Shown here: positions 1-7,962 of the stretch, piece after piece
Position numbering within the stretch: position 1 is the first letter of the stretch
Layout of the letters: each line of letters starts with the position of its first letter
Program-made: the position numbers and the translations under genes
Notes under the pieces: model-generated
Told to the model about the DNA's origin: nothing
The model's input: the letters and a program-made list of their open reading frames with translations, nothing else
Databases searched by the model: none
From: JBNJEL01 sp051745835
GTDB taxonomy: Bacteria; Bacillota; Halanaerobiia; Halobacteroidales; Acetohalobiaceae
Direction: 5' to 3'
Length of the DNA stretch: 12,898 nucleotides
Assembly (NCBI GenBank): GCA_051745835.1
Contig: JBNJEL010000054.1
Coordinates: forward strand, 1 to 12,898

Positions 1-1
1 T

Positions 2-607
2 AAGAATGAAGAACTAATTAAAAACCTGCGTAGTCAAAAACATGACTTTTCTAACCACTTACAAACCATCTACGGTATGGTACAGCTTAATAAGAATGGA
101 GAAGCAAAAGATTATATTAAATCATTAAGCCAAGATTTAGCTAAAATTAAGTTTGATCAATCCCAAGTCTCCAACTCTATTTTAGAAACAATCCTAATTC
201 CTAAGAAGAAAGAAGCTCAAGAAGCAGGGCTAAACTTCGATTATGAAGTAGAAGCAGGTATCGAAAGTATAAATCTGCAGATTAATAAAGTATTTAGAGT
301 AATCTCCAACTTAGTAGATAATGCTATTGATGCCACTAAGGACTTTGATGAAAAGTGTAGAATTGAAGTAAGAGGAGAAAATAGAAGAAATAATTATATT
401 CTAACTGTTTATAACAGCGGCCCAGCAATTCAAGAAGATTTAATCAATAAGATATTCCAGCCCGGATTCTCGACTAAAGGAACTGGTAGAGGCTTTGGCT
501 TGCATATTATTAAATCATTAGTCGAAGAGGCTGGAGGTGAATTACAGATAAATAGTGAGGAAGGTTTTGGCACAGAATTTGTCTGCTACTTCCCTAAAGA
601 TATTTAA
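2..607 (+). CDS. Sensor histidine kinase, C-terminal part (5' end outside window)
   Basis: This is the C-terminal 201 residues of a two-component sensor kinase. It transfers phosphate from ATP to its own histidine and then to a response regulator. The frame is open from base 2, with no stop back to the window edge, so the ATG at 77 is internal and not the start. The dimerisation/phosphoacceptor box KHDFSNHLQ lies at bases 38-64, with the phospho-accepting His at 41-43. Its HDFxNHLQ form is typical of the Spo0B/CitA/DcuS class. The ATP-binding domain follows, with the N box NLVDNAIDA, a YNSGPAI segment, the glycine-rich GRGFGLHIIKSL and a final GTEF. The sensor domain is not visible, so the stimulus is unknown. 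The gene converges on the recombinase gene with only 7 bases between the stops, and no terminator is obvious there. The family call is firm; the signal and partner are unknown. Confidence 0.9.
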   Translation, partial: KNEELIKNLRSQKHDFSNHLQTIYGMVQLNKNGEAKDYIKSLSQDLAKIKFDQSQVSNSILETILIPKKKEAQEAGLNFDYEVEAGIESINLQINKVFRVISNLVDNAIDATKDFDEKCRIEVRGENRRNNYILTVYNSGPAIQEDLINKIFQPGFSTKGTGRGFGLHIIKSLVEEAGGELQINSEEGFGTEFVCYFPKDI

Positions 608-614
608 ATAAAGA

Positions 615-1544
615 TCACCGATATGAAACCTTATTTACAATCTCATTTAAACGCTGTTGATCATTATGTAGGTATCGCTGTAAACTAGCTAAATTTTTAT
701 GACCAGAAATTTGTTTGATTTCAGCTAAAGATGCTCCATTTTGACATAAGTGGCTTAAGAAGGTATGTCTACACTTATGTACAGTTACCTCCTGTGGCAA
801 ATCTGCCTCTGCTACCCAGCGCTTAAAGTGATATTGGAGAGTACGCTTACTTATCCGCTGCTCACGTTCGCTAATAAAGAAGGGATCTCCTGCTATCATT
901 AACTCATTTCTAAAGGTAAGATATTCTCTAATATAAGGTAGCAATTCTTGATTAATCCCGATCATTCGCGAACGACCACCCTTACCGCGAACTATCCGCA
1001 CCGTCTGATTATCTAGGTCAACATCTACTAAATTCAGATTAATACACTCACTAACGCGAATCCCAGTATATAATAACATAGCTAAGATACACTTATCCCG
1101 AGCAGTATTTCTTGATACGCAATCAACTGCTTGAAACAATCGATTAATCTCTTGCTGTTTAAGATAGATCTCTGCTGTCGGCTCCTTTTTAGGTAGTGCT
1201 AAATCTGAAGCAAGATTATCAGTTACCTTCCGGATCTTACAGAGATAGTTCCAAAATGACTTTAAAGATGCTATCTTACGACAGCGAGTAGTATTCGAGT
1301 AATCTAACTCCCGGGCTAAATAGACAATAAATGCTCTAAGATCATCCACTTCAACTTCTGCTAAACTTACCGCTCTTAACTTACTTTTTAACTGTTCTCT
1401 ATTCTGTCCTTTCTTAAAACTTCCCTGATACCAGCGCAGAAATAACATAATATCATACTCATAAGCCTTTAATGTAGATTGAGCGTACCCTTTCTCTACC
1501 TCAATCCACTGCAAGAAATCTTCCATTAAATCAATTAACTTCAT
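615..1544 (-). CDS. Xer-type tyrosine recombinase/integrase
   Basis: A 309-residue site-specific recombinase that cuts and rejoins DNA through a phosphotyrosine intermediate. The N-terminal SAM-like core-binding domain spans about residues 5-102 and the catalytic domain about 125-305. All catalytic positions are present: Arg163 in TGIRVSE, Lys188 in GKGGRS, His256 and Arg259 in HKCRHTF, His282 in SGHKN, and the nucleophile Tyr291 in QRYLH. Length and layout match XerC/XerD, but which one, or whether it is an accessory paralogue, cannot be told. The ATG at 1542-1544 has only a closely spaced AGGA before it. The gene lies 65 bases downstream of comEC on the same strand with no terminator between them, so it is probably cotranscribed. 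No att repeats or other mobile-element genes are seen nearby, so a prophage or integron role is not supported. Confidence 0.9.
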   Translation of the reverse strand: MKLIDLMEDFLQWIEVEKGYAQSTLKAYEYDIMLFLRWYQGSFKKGQNREQLKSKLRAVSLAEVEVDDLRAFIVYLARELDYSNTTRCRKIASLKSFWNYLCKIRKVTDNLASDLALPKKEPTAEIYLKQQEINRLFQAVDCVSRNTARDKCILAMLLYTGIRVSECINLNLVDVDLDNQTVRIVRGKGGRSRMIGINQELLPYIREYLTFRNELMIAGDPFFISEREQRISKRTLQYHFKRWVAEADLPQEVTVHKCRHTFLSHLCQNGASLAEIKQISGHKNLASLQRYLHNDQQRLNEIVNKVSYR

Positions 1545-1609
1545 ATTCCTATCTACAGCTCCTCTATTGTTGCTATTATTCTTATTTTATTTTAAATTGA
1601 AATTTATTA

Positions 1610-3934
1610 CTAATCTTCTAACCAAAACTGTTGACCATTGCTTTGAATAATTACTGCTCCCTGTTCTTTAGTCATCAATACTTTATTAGAAATTTCTTCT
1701 AATCTAGCAGTAGTATTGCTATCAGGTAGATTATACTGATTATCTTTACCAACTGAAATTACAGCTAACTGCGGACTAACCTTCCTCAAGAAAGACTGTT
1801 GACTTGAAGTAGCACTACCGTGATGTCCGACTTTCAATACTTCGCTAGCTAACTCTAACTTTTTACTTAATAAGTAATTCTCTAATTCTCGTTCGCCATC
1901 ACCCATCAATAATAGTTGAAACCGATCATAATCCAACCGTACAACTAAAGAGTTATTATTAGCACTCGGATCAGAAATATCTAAATTATAAAAATCTAAT
2001 TTGGTATTAACTAAAGTTAAAGCTCCCGACTTTTCAATTATCTGATAATTAATCTCTTCTTCGTTCATTATTTTATAAAGCTTAGTCACTAATGAATTAT
2101 CAACTACAGGTTGAGGCATTAAAACCTGTTTGACGGTAAACTCCTCTAGCACTCTAACTAACCCTCGAATATGATCGCGATGAAAGTGGGAGATAATCAA
2201 TAAATCTAGACTTCGTACCCCATTGTGATAGAAAAAGTCCGCTACTCTATCTCCATCTCCTCCGCCATCAACTAAAACTTGAGCACCAGAATCCAGCGTT
2301 AAGAAAGCAGCATCTCCCTGTCCTACATCTAAAAAGATGATCTCCAAATTATTATGACCGAAGAAGTTAAAGTTAATTATTAAACAGACCACTAGAATAA
2401 TTAATAGAGTAACTATAATTCGTTTTCCCTTACGATAGAGACCAGGAACTACTTCCCAAGCTAATAGATAACGCAGTTGATAGACTAAGAAGTAGTAGAG
2501 TCCAATCACTAAATAGTTCGGTCTAACCAAACGCCAGCTCAAAAACTTAAAGTAATCCAGAAAATAAACTACTCTTAATAACCAGTCTAACAACAAAGCA
2601 GTAACGCCATTTAACAGCTCAGCAAATATCAGGTGCAAATTCCCCAGCATTAAACCAATAAAGCTAAAGAAGATAATTAGACTAACTAACGGCAGCACTA
2701 AAAAATTACCCACCAACGGTACAAAAGATAGATAATTAAAGTGAAAGATTAACAGTGGCGCCGCTCCAATTAAAGCTGCCACTGACACTGCAATACTAGT
2801 AGCTATAAAGTTCGGTACTAGACTTAATCTAGCTTCTAATTCAGGAGTTAAATAAATAATAGTCAGCACAATTGAAAAAGATAATTGAAATCCTACTTGA
2901 AATAGATAATAAGGATTATAAATTAACATTAAACCAGCAGCTAATGCTAATAGATTATAGATATTACTCTCCCGCTCTAAAATTACACCTATTAAATAGA
3001 GTATAACCACAATACTTACTCGCAAAATAGAAGGCTGAAATCCCACTAATAACAGATAACCACTAATTAATAAGATTAACCCTATATTCTTAGCCAACGG
3101 AGGTAATTGCAAACTATTTAAGATACTGCCTATAATTAAAATTAATAAACTAACGTGAAACCCCGAAATAACTAAGAGATGACTTAATCCCAACTCTCTA
3201 AATTGCTGACTAATCTTTTGTGGAACTAAATTTCGCTCTCCTAACAAGAGTCCTCTAATTAAATAATTGTTAGGTTCAGTTAAGGTCTGATCAATAATCT
3301 GTCTAGCTTCTGTTTTAAAGTAGTTAATCAATCTGACTAAGTAATTACCTTGTTGCGCTACTAATTTCATTTCAACCAGAGCTGGATTAGATGCTAACAG
3401 ATAGATACCATTACGATAGAGATACTTACGATACGAAAACTCACCTGGATTGCGATTAGTCGGCGGTAGCTCTAACTGACCTCTAACCTCTACTAAATCA
3501 CCGACAGTATATCTATGAGGAAAGTCCTTAATTAAGAGTTGACCATACTTCACCTCCCGCCACTCTTGATTAATTTTAATCTGTCGGGGTTTAATAGTAT
3601 AATCAGCTTGCTGTTGAGCAGTTAACTCTACTTTGGTAATCCTACCCTTTAATATTAAATCAATTCCTGCATAATTACGAATTGACTGCGGATGATGATA
3701 TCTAAATTCTAAACGCTGCACTAAAGTACAACCTAATAGTAAGATGAGAATTAAAATCAAGATAACAGTCAGCTCAGATTGATAATACCAGCTGATGACA
3801 ACCAGAATCGAGAATATCAAACTACTAATTAACAGTAATAAAAGAGATAGATCAAATTGAGCTCCTATTATAATCCCCACCAGCAGAGGAAGTAGTAAGA
3901 TTAAACACGGAGCTTCTAATCGCCAAAACTTCAT
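1610..3934 (-). CDS. comEC: ComEC/Rec2 DNA-uptake channel protein
   Basis: A 774-residue polytopic membrane protein that carries single-stranded DNA across the cytoplasmic membrane in natural transformation. Residues 10-72 hold several hydrophobic segments. An OB-like extracytoplasmic region (DUF4131) lies at about 85-190. The Competence domain, rich in membrane segments, spans about 225-520 and includes the family motif VISGFHVSLL at 255-264. A C-terminal metallo-beta-lactamase-like domain spans 530-774, with FLDVGQGDA, HFHRDH (His583, His585, Asp587, His588), MGDG (Asp678) and GHHGS (His704, His705). The usual late His of this domain, in an NRYGHP-type motif, is replaced by Leu736 in NQYNLP. 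The start ATG overlaps the comEA stop as ATGA and has no good Shine-Dalgarno of its own, so translation is probably coupled to comEA. The stop is TAG. Full length, no damage seen. Confidence 0.95.
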   Translation of the reverse strand: MKFWRLEAPCLILLLPLLVGIIIGAQFDLSLLLLLISSLIFSILVVISWYYQSELTVILILILILLLGCTLVQRLEFRYHHPQSIRNYAGIDLILKGRITKVELTAQQQADYTIKPRQIKINQEWREVKYGQLLIKDFPHRYTVGDLVEVRGQLELPPTNRNPGEFSYRKYLYRNGIYLLASNPALVEMKLVAQQGNYLVRLINYFKTEARQIIDQTLTEPNNYLIRGLLLGERNLVPQKISQQFRELGLSHLLVISGFHVSLLILIIGSILNSLQLPPLAKNIGLILLISGYLLLVGFQPSILRVSIVVILYLIGVILERESNIYNLLALAAGLMLIYNPYYLFQVGFQLSFSIVLTIIYLTPELEARLSLVPNFIATSIAVSVAALIGAAPLLIFHFNYLSFVPLVGNFLVLPLVSLIIFFSFIGLMLGNLHLIFAELLNGVTALLLDWLLRVVYFLDYFKFLSWRLVRPNYLVIGLYYFLVYQLRYLLAWEVVPGLYRKGKRIIVTLLIILVVCLIINFNFFGHNNLEIIFLDVGQGDAAFLTLDSGAQVLVDGGGDGDRVADFFYHNGVRSLDLLIISHFHRDHIRGLVRVLEEFTVKQVLMPQPVVDNSLVTKLYKIMNEEEINYQIIEKSGALTLVNTKLDFYNLDISDPSANNNSLVVRLDYDRFQLLLMGDGERELENYLLSKKLELASEVLKVGHHGSATSSQQSFLRKVSPQLAVISVGKDNQYNLPDSNTTARLEEISNKVLMTKEQGAVIIQSNGQQFWLED

Positions 3935-4599
3935 TGCACAGTCAATCTATCTTTATTCTGCTGATAAGTCTTCTCTCCAATACCAGATATCTGTTTTAAC
4001 TCTGATATAGTTTGAAAACTGCCCTGCTGTTGACGATACCGTAAAATTTTCTCTGCTGTAGCTGGCCCGATACGATATAACTGTTCTAGTTCACTCTTAG
4101 TTGCAGTATTAAGATTAATCAAACCTCGACTTGACTGACCTTTAGTATCACTAGCTGTTGAAGATTTGTCCTCTCTTGCTAAATTATTAGCTGCACTAGC
4201 TGTATCTTTAGTTGGTACAATAATCTTTTCACCATCTCTAAGCTGATCTACTAAGTTAAGCTGGTCTAAGTCTGCTTGATTAGTAGCTCCTTGAGCCCGT
4301 TCGATAAGTTCAAATACTCTTGCCCCTGTTGATAATCGATAAACCCCTGGTCGATTAACCGCTCCTCCAATTTGGACTAAGATCTGCTTAGCAGTTTGGG
4401 AAGTAGTCGCTTGTTCTTTAGATTCTGATTGTGATACTTTATCTTCTTCACTTTCACTTGCAGCATCAGCTACAAATTTATTTGCTCCAGTATTACTGCT
4501 TTGCCAGTGATCAACGACTAACTTACCGCTGCCCACCACAATCGTAATTATTATTACCGCTATAATCATCTCTTCCCGCCGACTAAATTTAAACAACAC
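3931..4599 (-). CDS. comEA: ComEA DNA-binding competence protein
   Basis: Membrane-anchored receptor that binds incoming double-stranded DNA outside the cell and passes it to the ComEC channel. From the chosen start the protein has 222 residues. One N-terminal membrane helix spans about residues 11-29 with basic residues before it. A Ser/Glu-rich linker follows to about 72, then an SLBB domain (about 73-130, with VQIGGAVNRPGVY), a second polar linker, and a helix-hairpin-helix domain (about 161-220) starting INLNTATKSEL, with the two hairpins RIGPATAEKI and SGIGEKTYQ. The frame is open from a GTG at 4617, but a perfect AAGGAGG lies inside that extension, five bases before the GTG at 4597-4599 and eight before a TTG at 4594-4596. 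The start is therefore one of these two. comEC follows with a 4-base overlap. Confidence in function is high; the exact start is moderately sure. Confidence 0.93.
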   Translation of the reverse strand: MLFKFSRREEMIIAVIIITIVVGSGKLVVDHWQSSNTGANKFVADAASESEEDKVSQSESKEQATTSQTAKQILVQIGGAVNRPGVYRLSTGARVFELIERAQGATNQADLDQLNLVDQLRDGEKIIVPTKDTASAANNLAREDKSSTASDTKGQSSRGLINLNTATKSELEQLYRIGPATAEKILRYRQQQGSFQTISELKQISGIGEKTYQQNKDRLTVQ

Positions 4600-4678
4600 C
4601 GTTTCCTCCTTTTCCACCTTTTTCTACCAACAATAACTTATTTAAACTTAGCAGTTCAAATTTCCTGCATCAAATGAT

Positions 4679-4717
4679 AAAAACCCCCTTATTATCAAAT
4701 GATAACAAGAGGGTTTT
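4679..4717 (-). terminator. Intrinsic terminator of leuS
   Basis: In the leftward RNA a long hairpin (AAAACCC... paired with GGGTTTT, inner stem TTATC/GATAA, loop at 4697-4700, two mismatches) is followed by five U from 4679-4683. It lies 29 bases after the leuS stop and before comEA. This separates the two units, although the stem is imperfect and some read-through is possible. Confidence 0.85.
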
Positions 4718-4745
4718 AACTGCTTACTCGATTATATCTTTAATT

Positions 4746-7229
4746 CTACTGAATAACTAAGTTAACTAACTTCTGCGGTACAACAATCGTCTTCACTAGT
4801 TCCTGATCAGCTAAATAATCTTGAATTTTATCCTGTACTAATACTACTTCCTTTAGCTCTTCTTCAGAGATATCAGCAGCTACTTCTACTCTATCTCTTA
4901 CTTTACCATTAACCTGTACTACAATCGTCACTTCATCCTTCTTCAATGCCTCTTGATCATACTCGGGCCAATCATGTAGATGAATGCTCTCTTCATAACC
5001 TAACTTAGTCCAAATCTCATCAGTAATATGAGGTGCAAACGGCGCTAATAAGAGAGTAGTGACCTTAATTGCTAGACCAATTAGATCACTTCGCACTTCA
5101 TTAGCTTGATCGCGGTACTGATAGATGCCATTAACTAACTCCATAATCGAACTAATGGCTGTATTGAATTGCTTCTTATCCTCTAAATCTTCAGTTACTT
5201 CTTTAATTGCTACATGAATCTGACGATGTAACTCTTTTTCTGTTTTATCTAAGTTATCTAGCTCTAAGTTATCTAAATCTAATTCCTGAAGCTGGTCAAC
5301 ATACTCTGCAGTTACACGCCAAATCCGTTTCAAGAAACGTGCCGAACCTTGCACTCCTTCATCATCCCACTCTAAATCTTTCTCTGGCGGAGCAGCAAAT
5401 AGAATAAAGATTCGTGCTGTATCGGCGCCATAACTATCAATGATCTCAAGTGGATCAACTACATTTCCCTTCGACTTTGACATCTTAGCTCCATCTTTAA
5501 GCACCATTCCTTGGGCTAATAATCTTTCAAATGGTTCCTGAGCAGTAGTTAAACCGAGATCATTGATAAACTTCATAAAGAAGCGGGCGTAAAGTAAGTG
5601 TAAGATAGCATGCTCAATCCCACCAACATACTGATCAACATTCATCCAGTAATTAGCCTTATCGGTAGCAAAGATCTCCTCTGGATTATTAGCATCAGTA
5701 TATCTTAAGAAGTACCAAGAAGAATCAACAAAAGTATCCATTGTATCTGTCTCACGGCGAGCTGCTTGACCACACTCAGGACAGGTAGTATTAACAAAGT
5801 CTTCTACCTGAGCTAATGGTGACTTACCCTCACCTGTAATCTCAACATCTGTCGGTAGTTCTACCGGTAAGTCCTCTTCTGGTACTGGTACTACTCCGCA
5901 CTCATCACAGTAGATAATTGGAATCGGTGTACCCCAGTATCTCTGACGCGAAACTAGCCAATCACGTAGTCGATAATTAGTCTCTCGCGTTCCAATACCT
6001 TCTTCTTCCATATAATCAGTGATCTTATCAAACGCCGTCTCAACATCTAAACCATTTAAGAAATCGGAGTTTGTCAGCACTCCATCATCAGTATAAGCCT
6101 CTTCTAAATCATCAGCACTTAACTCTTCATCCTCAGGCTGTACTACAACCTTAATATCTAGATCATACTTCTGAGCAAAAGAGAAGTCCCGCTCATCATG
6201 AGCTGGTACCGCCATAATTGCTCCTGTACCATAACTCATCAAGACATAATTAGCGACTAAGATAGGAATCCGCTCTTGAGTTACAGGATTAATCGCATAA
6301 GCACCAGTAAAGACTCCTAACTTCTCGGCATCCGATCCAGTACGTTCTTCTTCTTCCTGTTCTTCCATCTTAGCTACAAAATCTAAGACTTCCTCTTCTT
6401 GCTCAGTCCCAGCAGTTAATTTCGAGACTAATGGATGTTCCGGAGATAAGACCATATATGTAGCTCCATAAATTGTATCCGGACGAGTCGTAAAGACATT
6501 TAATTCTTCATCAAGTCCATCAATTGGAAAGTCAATCTCAACACCTTCGCTCTGACCAATCCAGTTTTGTTGCATCGTCTTTACTCTATCAGGCCAATCA
6601 TCTAGCAATTCATGATCAGCTAATAGTTCATCAGCATAATCGGTAATCTTAAAGAACCATTGAGCTAAGTTCTTATCTATCACTTCTGATTCGCAGCGTT
6701 CGCAACCGCCGTCCACTACCTGCTCATTAGCTAATACCGTCTCACAGCTAGGACACCAATTAACTGCTGACTCCTCTTTATAAGCTAAATCTTCATTATA
6801 TAGCTGTAAGAAGAGCCACTGCGTCCATTTGTAGTAATCAGGCTGACAGGTTGCTACTTCGCGACTCCAATCATAACTAAGCCCTAGCTTCTTAAGCTGG
6901 TCCTTCATATTAGCTATATTATCCCGCGTCCAATCATTAGGATGAATATCGCGTTCAATAGCTGCATTCTCCGCCGGCAAACCAAAAGCATCCCAGCCCA
7001 TCGGATGTAAGACATTATAGCCTTGCATTCGTTTAAAGCGGGCAATGACATCACCAATTGAATAGACACGAACATGTCCCATATGAAGGTTTCCGGATGG
7101 ATAAGGAAACATCTCTAGGGTATAGTGTTTCGGTTTATCTTCCTCTACCTCAGTTGTAAAGATTTCTTCTTGATCCCAGTACTGCTGCCACTCTTCTTCA
7201 ATCTGATTAAAGTTATAATTATCCTGCAT
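4746..7229 (-). CDS. leuS: Leucyl-tRNA synthetase
   Basis: An 827-residue class I aminoacyl-tRNA synthetase that charges tRNA-Leu with leucine in the cytoplasm. The HIGH signature appears as HMGH at residues 49-52 within PYPSGNLHMGH, and the KMSKS signature is at 582-586. A four-cysteine zinc-type knuckle is seen at Cys159, Cys162, Cys176 and Cys179. The CP1 editing domain holds TTRPDTIYGATY. A second Cys pair set (YCDEC and TCPEC) lies before the DSSWYF segment. The anticodon-binding and C-terminal domains are complete, with VQVNGKVRDRV near the end. Length fits bacterial LeuS. The ATG has an excellent AGGAGG seven bases upstream. Several loops are unusually rich in Asp and Glu, for example around the editing domain, which would suit a salt-adapted proteome. 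The stop is TAG. No intact T-box leader is seen upstream. Confidence 0.98.
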   Translation of the reverse strand: MQDNYNFNQIEEEWQQYWDQEEIFTTEVEEDKPKHYTLEMFPYPSGNLHMGHVRVYSIGDVIARFKRMQGYNVLHPMGWDAFGLPAENAAIERDIHPNDWTRDNIANMKDQLKKLGLSYDWSREVATCQPDYYKWTQWLFLQLYNEDLAYKEESAVNWCPSCETVLANEQVVDGGCERCESEVIDKNLAQWFFKITDYADELLADHELLDDWPDRVKTMQQNWIGQSEGVEIDFPIDGLDEELNVFTTRPDTIYGATYMVLSPEHPLVSKLTAGTEQEEEVLDFVAKMEEQEEEERTGSDAEKLGVFTGAYAINPVTQERIPILVANYVLMSYGTGAIMAVPAHDERDFSFAQKYDLDIKVVVQPEDEELSADDLEEAYTDDGVLTNSDFLNGLDVETAFDKITDYMEEEGIGTRETNYRLRDWLVSRQRYWGTPIPIIYCDECGVVPVPEEDLPVELPTDVEITGEGKSPLAQVEDFVNTTCPECGQAARRETDTMDTFVDSSWYFLRYTDANNPEEIFATDKANYWMNVDQYVGGIEHAILHLLYARFFMKFINDLGLTTAQEPFERLLAQGMVLKDGAKMSKSKGNVVDPLEIIDSYGADTARIFILFAAPPEKDLEWDDEGVQGSARFLKRIWRVTAEYVDQLQELDLDNLELDNLDKTEKELHRQIHVAIKEVTEDLEDKKQFNTAISSIMELVNGIYQYRDQANEVRSDLIGLAIKVTTLLLAPFAPHITDEIWTKLGYEESIHLHDWPEYDQEALKKDEVTIVVQVNGKVRDRVEVAADISEEELKEVVLVQDKIQDYLADQELVKTIVVPQKLVNLVIQ

Positions 7230-7278
7230 CTCTTCTCCTCCTCTTGACTTCTCTTAGAATTAAACTTGCTTAAATATT

Positions 7279-7318
7279 AAAAAATCCTCATCACTAACAA
7301 GACACTGCTAGGACGAGG
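7279..7318 (-). terminator. Intrinsic terminator after tRNA-Ala, before leuS
   Basis: In the leftward RNA the arms CCTCGTC (7312-7318) and GATGAGG (7286-7292) pair. An inner stem CTAGCA/TGTTAG extends the hairpin, with one bulged U, and it is followed by A and six U (7279-7284). It ends transcripts from the tRNA promoter and probably also read-through from rsfS. It stands 50 bases before the leuS start codon, so it also acts on any leuS transcript that begins upstream. Confidence 0.85.
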
Positions 7319-7356
7319 AATGTATGGCGACCTACTATTTATATCTAAATTATTTC

Positions 7357-7431
7357 TGGTGGAGATAGAGGGACTTGAACCCTCGACCTCTTGTCTGCCA
7401 GACAAGCGCTCTCCCACTGAGCTATATCCCC
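7357..7431 (-). tRNA. tRNA-Ala (anticodon GGC)
   Basis: A complete 75-nt cloverleaf with an encoded 3' CCA. The acceptor arm GGGGATA pairs with TATCTCC and contains a G3:U70 wobble, the classic alanine identity element. The D arm is GCTC/GAGC with a 7-base loop. The anticodon arm is CTTGT-CTGGCAG-ACAAG, giving anticodon GGC, which reads GCC and GCU alanine codons. The variable loop is AGGTC. The T arm is GAGGG-TTCAAGT-CCCTC. The discriminator base is A. It has its own promoter just upstream and a terminator just downstream, so it is a single-gene unit between rsfS and leuS. Confidence 0.97.
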
Positions 7432-7463
7432 ACTTATAGAGTAAATATTCTCAACTAGTAGAC

Positions 7464-7492
7464 AGTATAACTTATCTAATCTACTTTGTCAA
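7464..7492 (-). promoter_or_regulatory. Sigma-A-type promoter of tRNA-Ala
   Basis: On the minus strand the -35 box TTGACA (7487-7492, full consensus) and the -10 box TATACT (7464-7469, five of six) are separated by exactly 17 bases. Transcription should start near 7457, about 26 bases before the tRNA. It begins 8 bases after the rsfS stop codon. This strength is expected for a stable RNA gene. Confidence 0.85.
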
Positions 7493-7499
7493 ATCAGAT

Positions 7500-7850
7500 T
7501 TAAACTTCCTGCCACTCTATCTCTTCAGCATCGCCCCATAATCGCTCTAGTTCATAGAATTGCCGCTCGTCCTGACGGAAGATATGAACAATTACATCTG
7601 CATAATCTAATAATAACCATCCTGCTTCCTTAGAACCTTCCTTACGCTGTAATTCTACTTCGGGATGGTCTCCTACTTCATTAGTTACTGCTTTAGCAAT
7701 AGCATCAACTTGAACATCTGTCTTACCACTACAGATTACAAAGTAATCAGCTATAATTGAAATACCTTCTAACTCAAGAATAGTAATATCTATTGCTTTC
7801 TTATCATCTGCTGTTTGAGCAATTAGCTGTGCTAACTCTCTACTATTCAT
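7500..7850 (-). CDS. rsfS: Ribosomal silencing factor RsfS (Iojap family)
   Basis: A 116-residue protein of the Iojap/RsfS family. Known members bind ribosomal protein uL14 on the large subunit and block subunit joining when nutrients are scarce. The sequence matches over its whole length: an N-terminal helix, then DITILELEGISIIADYFVICSG, the segment with VQVDAIAKAV, and the C-terminal part with GWLLLDYADVIVHIF and a final RQFYELERLWGDA. Length is typical. The ATG is preceded by AAGG at seven bases. It is the last gene of the nadD-yqeK-LCP-rsfS run, though a 112-base gap separates it from the LCP gene. That gap has no clear terminator or strong promoter, only a weak inverted repeat CTAATC/GATTAG at 7928-7962. 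The call is firm. Confidence 0.95.
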   Translation of the reverse strand: MNSRELAQLIAQTADDKKAIDITILELEGISIIADYFVICSGKTDVQVDAIAKAVTNEVGDHPEVELQRKEGSKEAGWLLLDYADVIVHIFRQDERQFYELERLWGDAEEIEWQEV

Positions 7851-7962
7851 ATTAATTACCTTAGCCCCCTAAATTTAACTCTATATATTTAATAGATCTT
7901 CCCACTGCTAATATAAAATATTCGTTACTAATCAAAAAAGTCCTTTAAAAAATATAGATTAG

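Noticed and set aside
615..1544. Recombinase as part of an integrated mobile element
   Set aside because: No flanking direct repeats, no other phage or transfer genes nearby, and neighbouring genes are chromosomal competence and signalling genes.
4600..4617. GTG at 4617 as comEA start
   Set aside because: A perfect AAGGAGG lies inside this extension and points to a GTG or TTG 18-21 bases further on; the upstream GTG has only a weak site.
5207..5407. Open frame of 66 codons on the plus strand
   Set aside because: It lies wholly inside leuS on the opposite strand, has no ribosome site and no family resemblance.
7357..7431. tRNA-Gly(GCC) reading of the tRNA
   Set aside because: The 7-base loop CTGGCAG places GGC at the anticodon, and the G3:U70 pair marks alanine.
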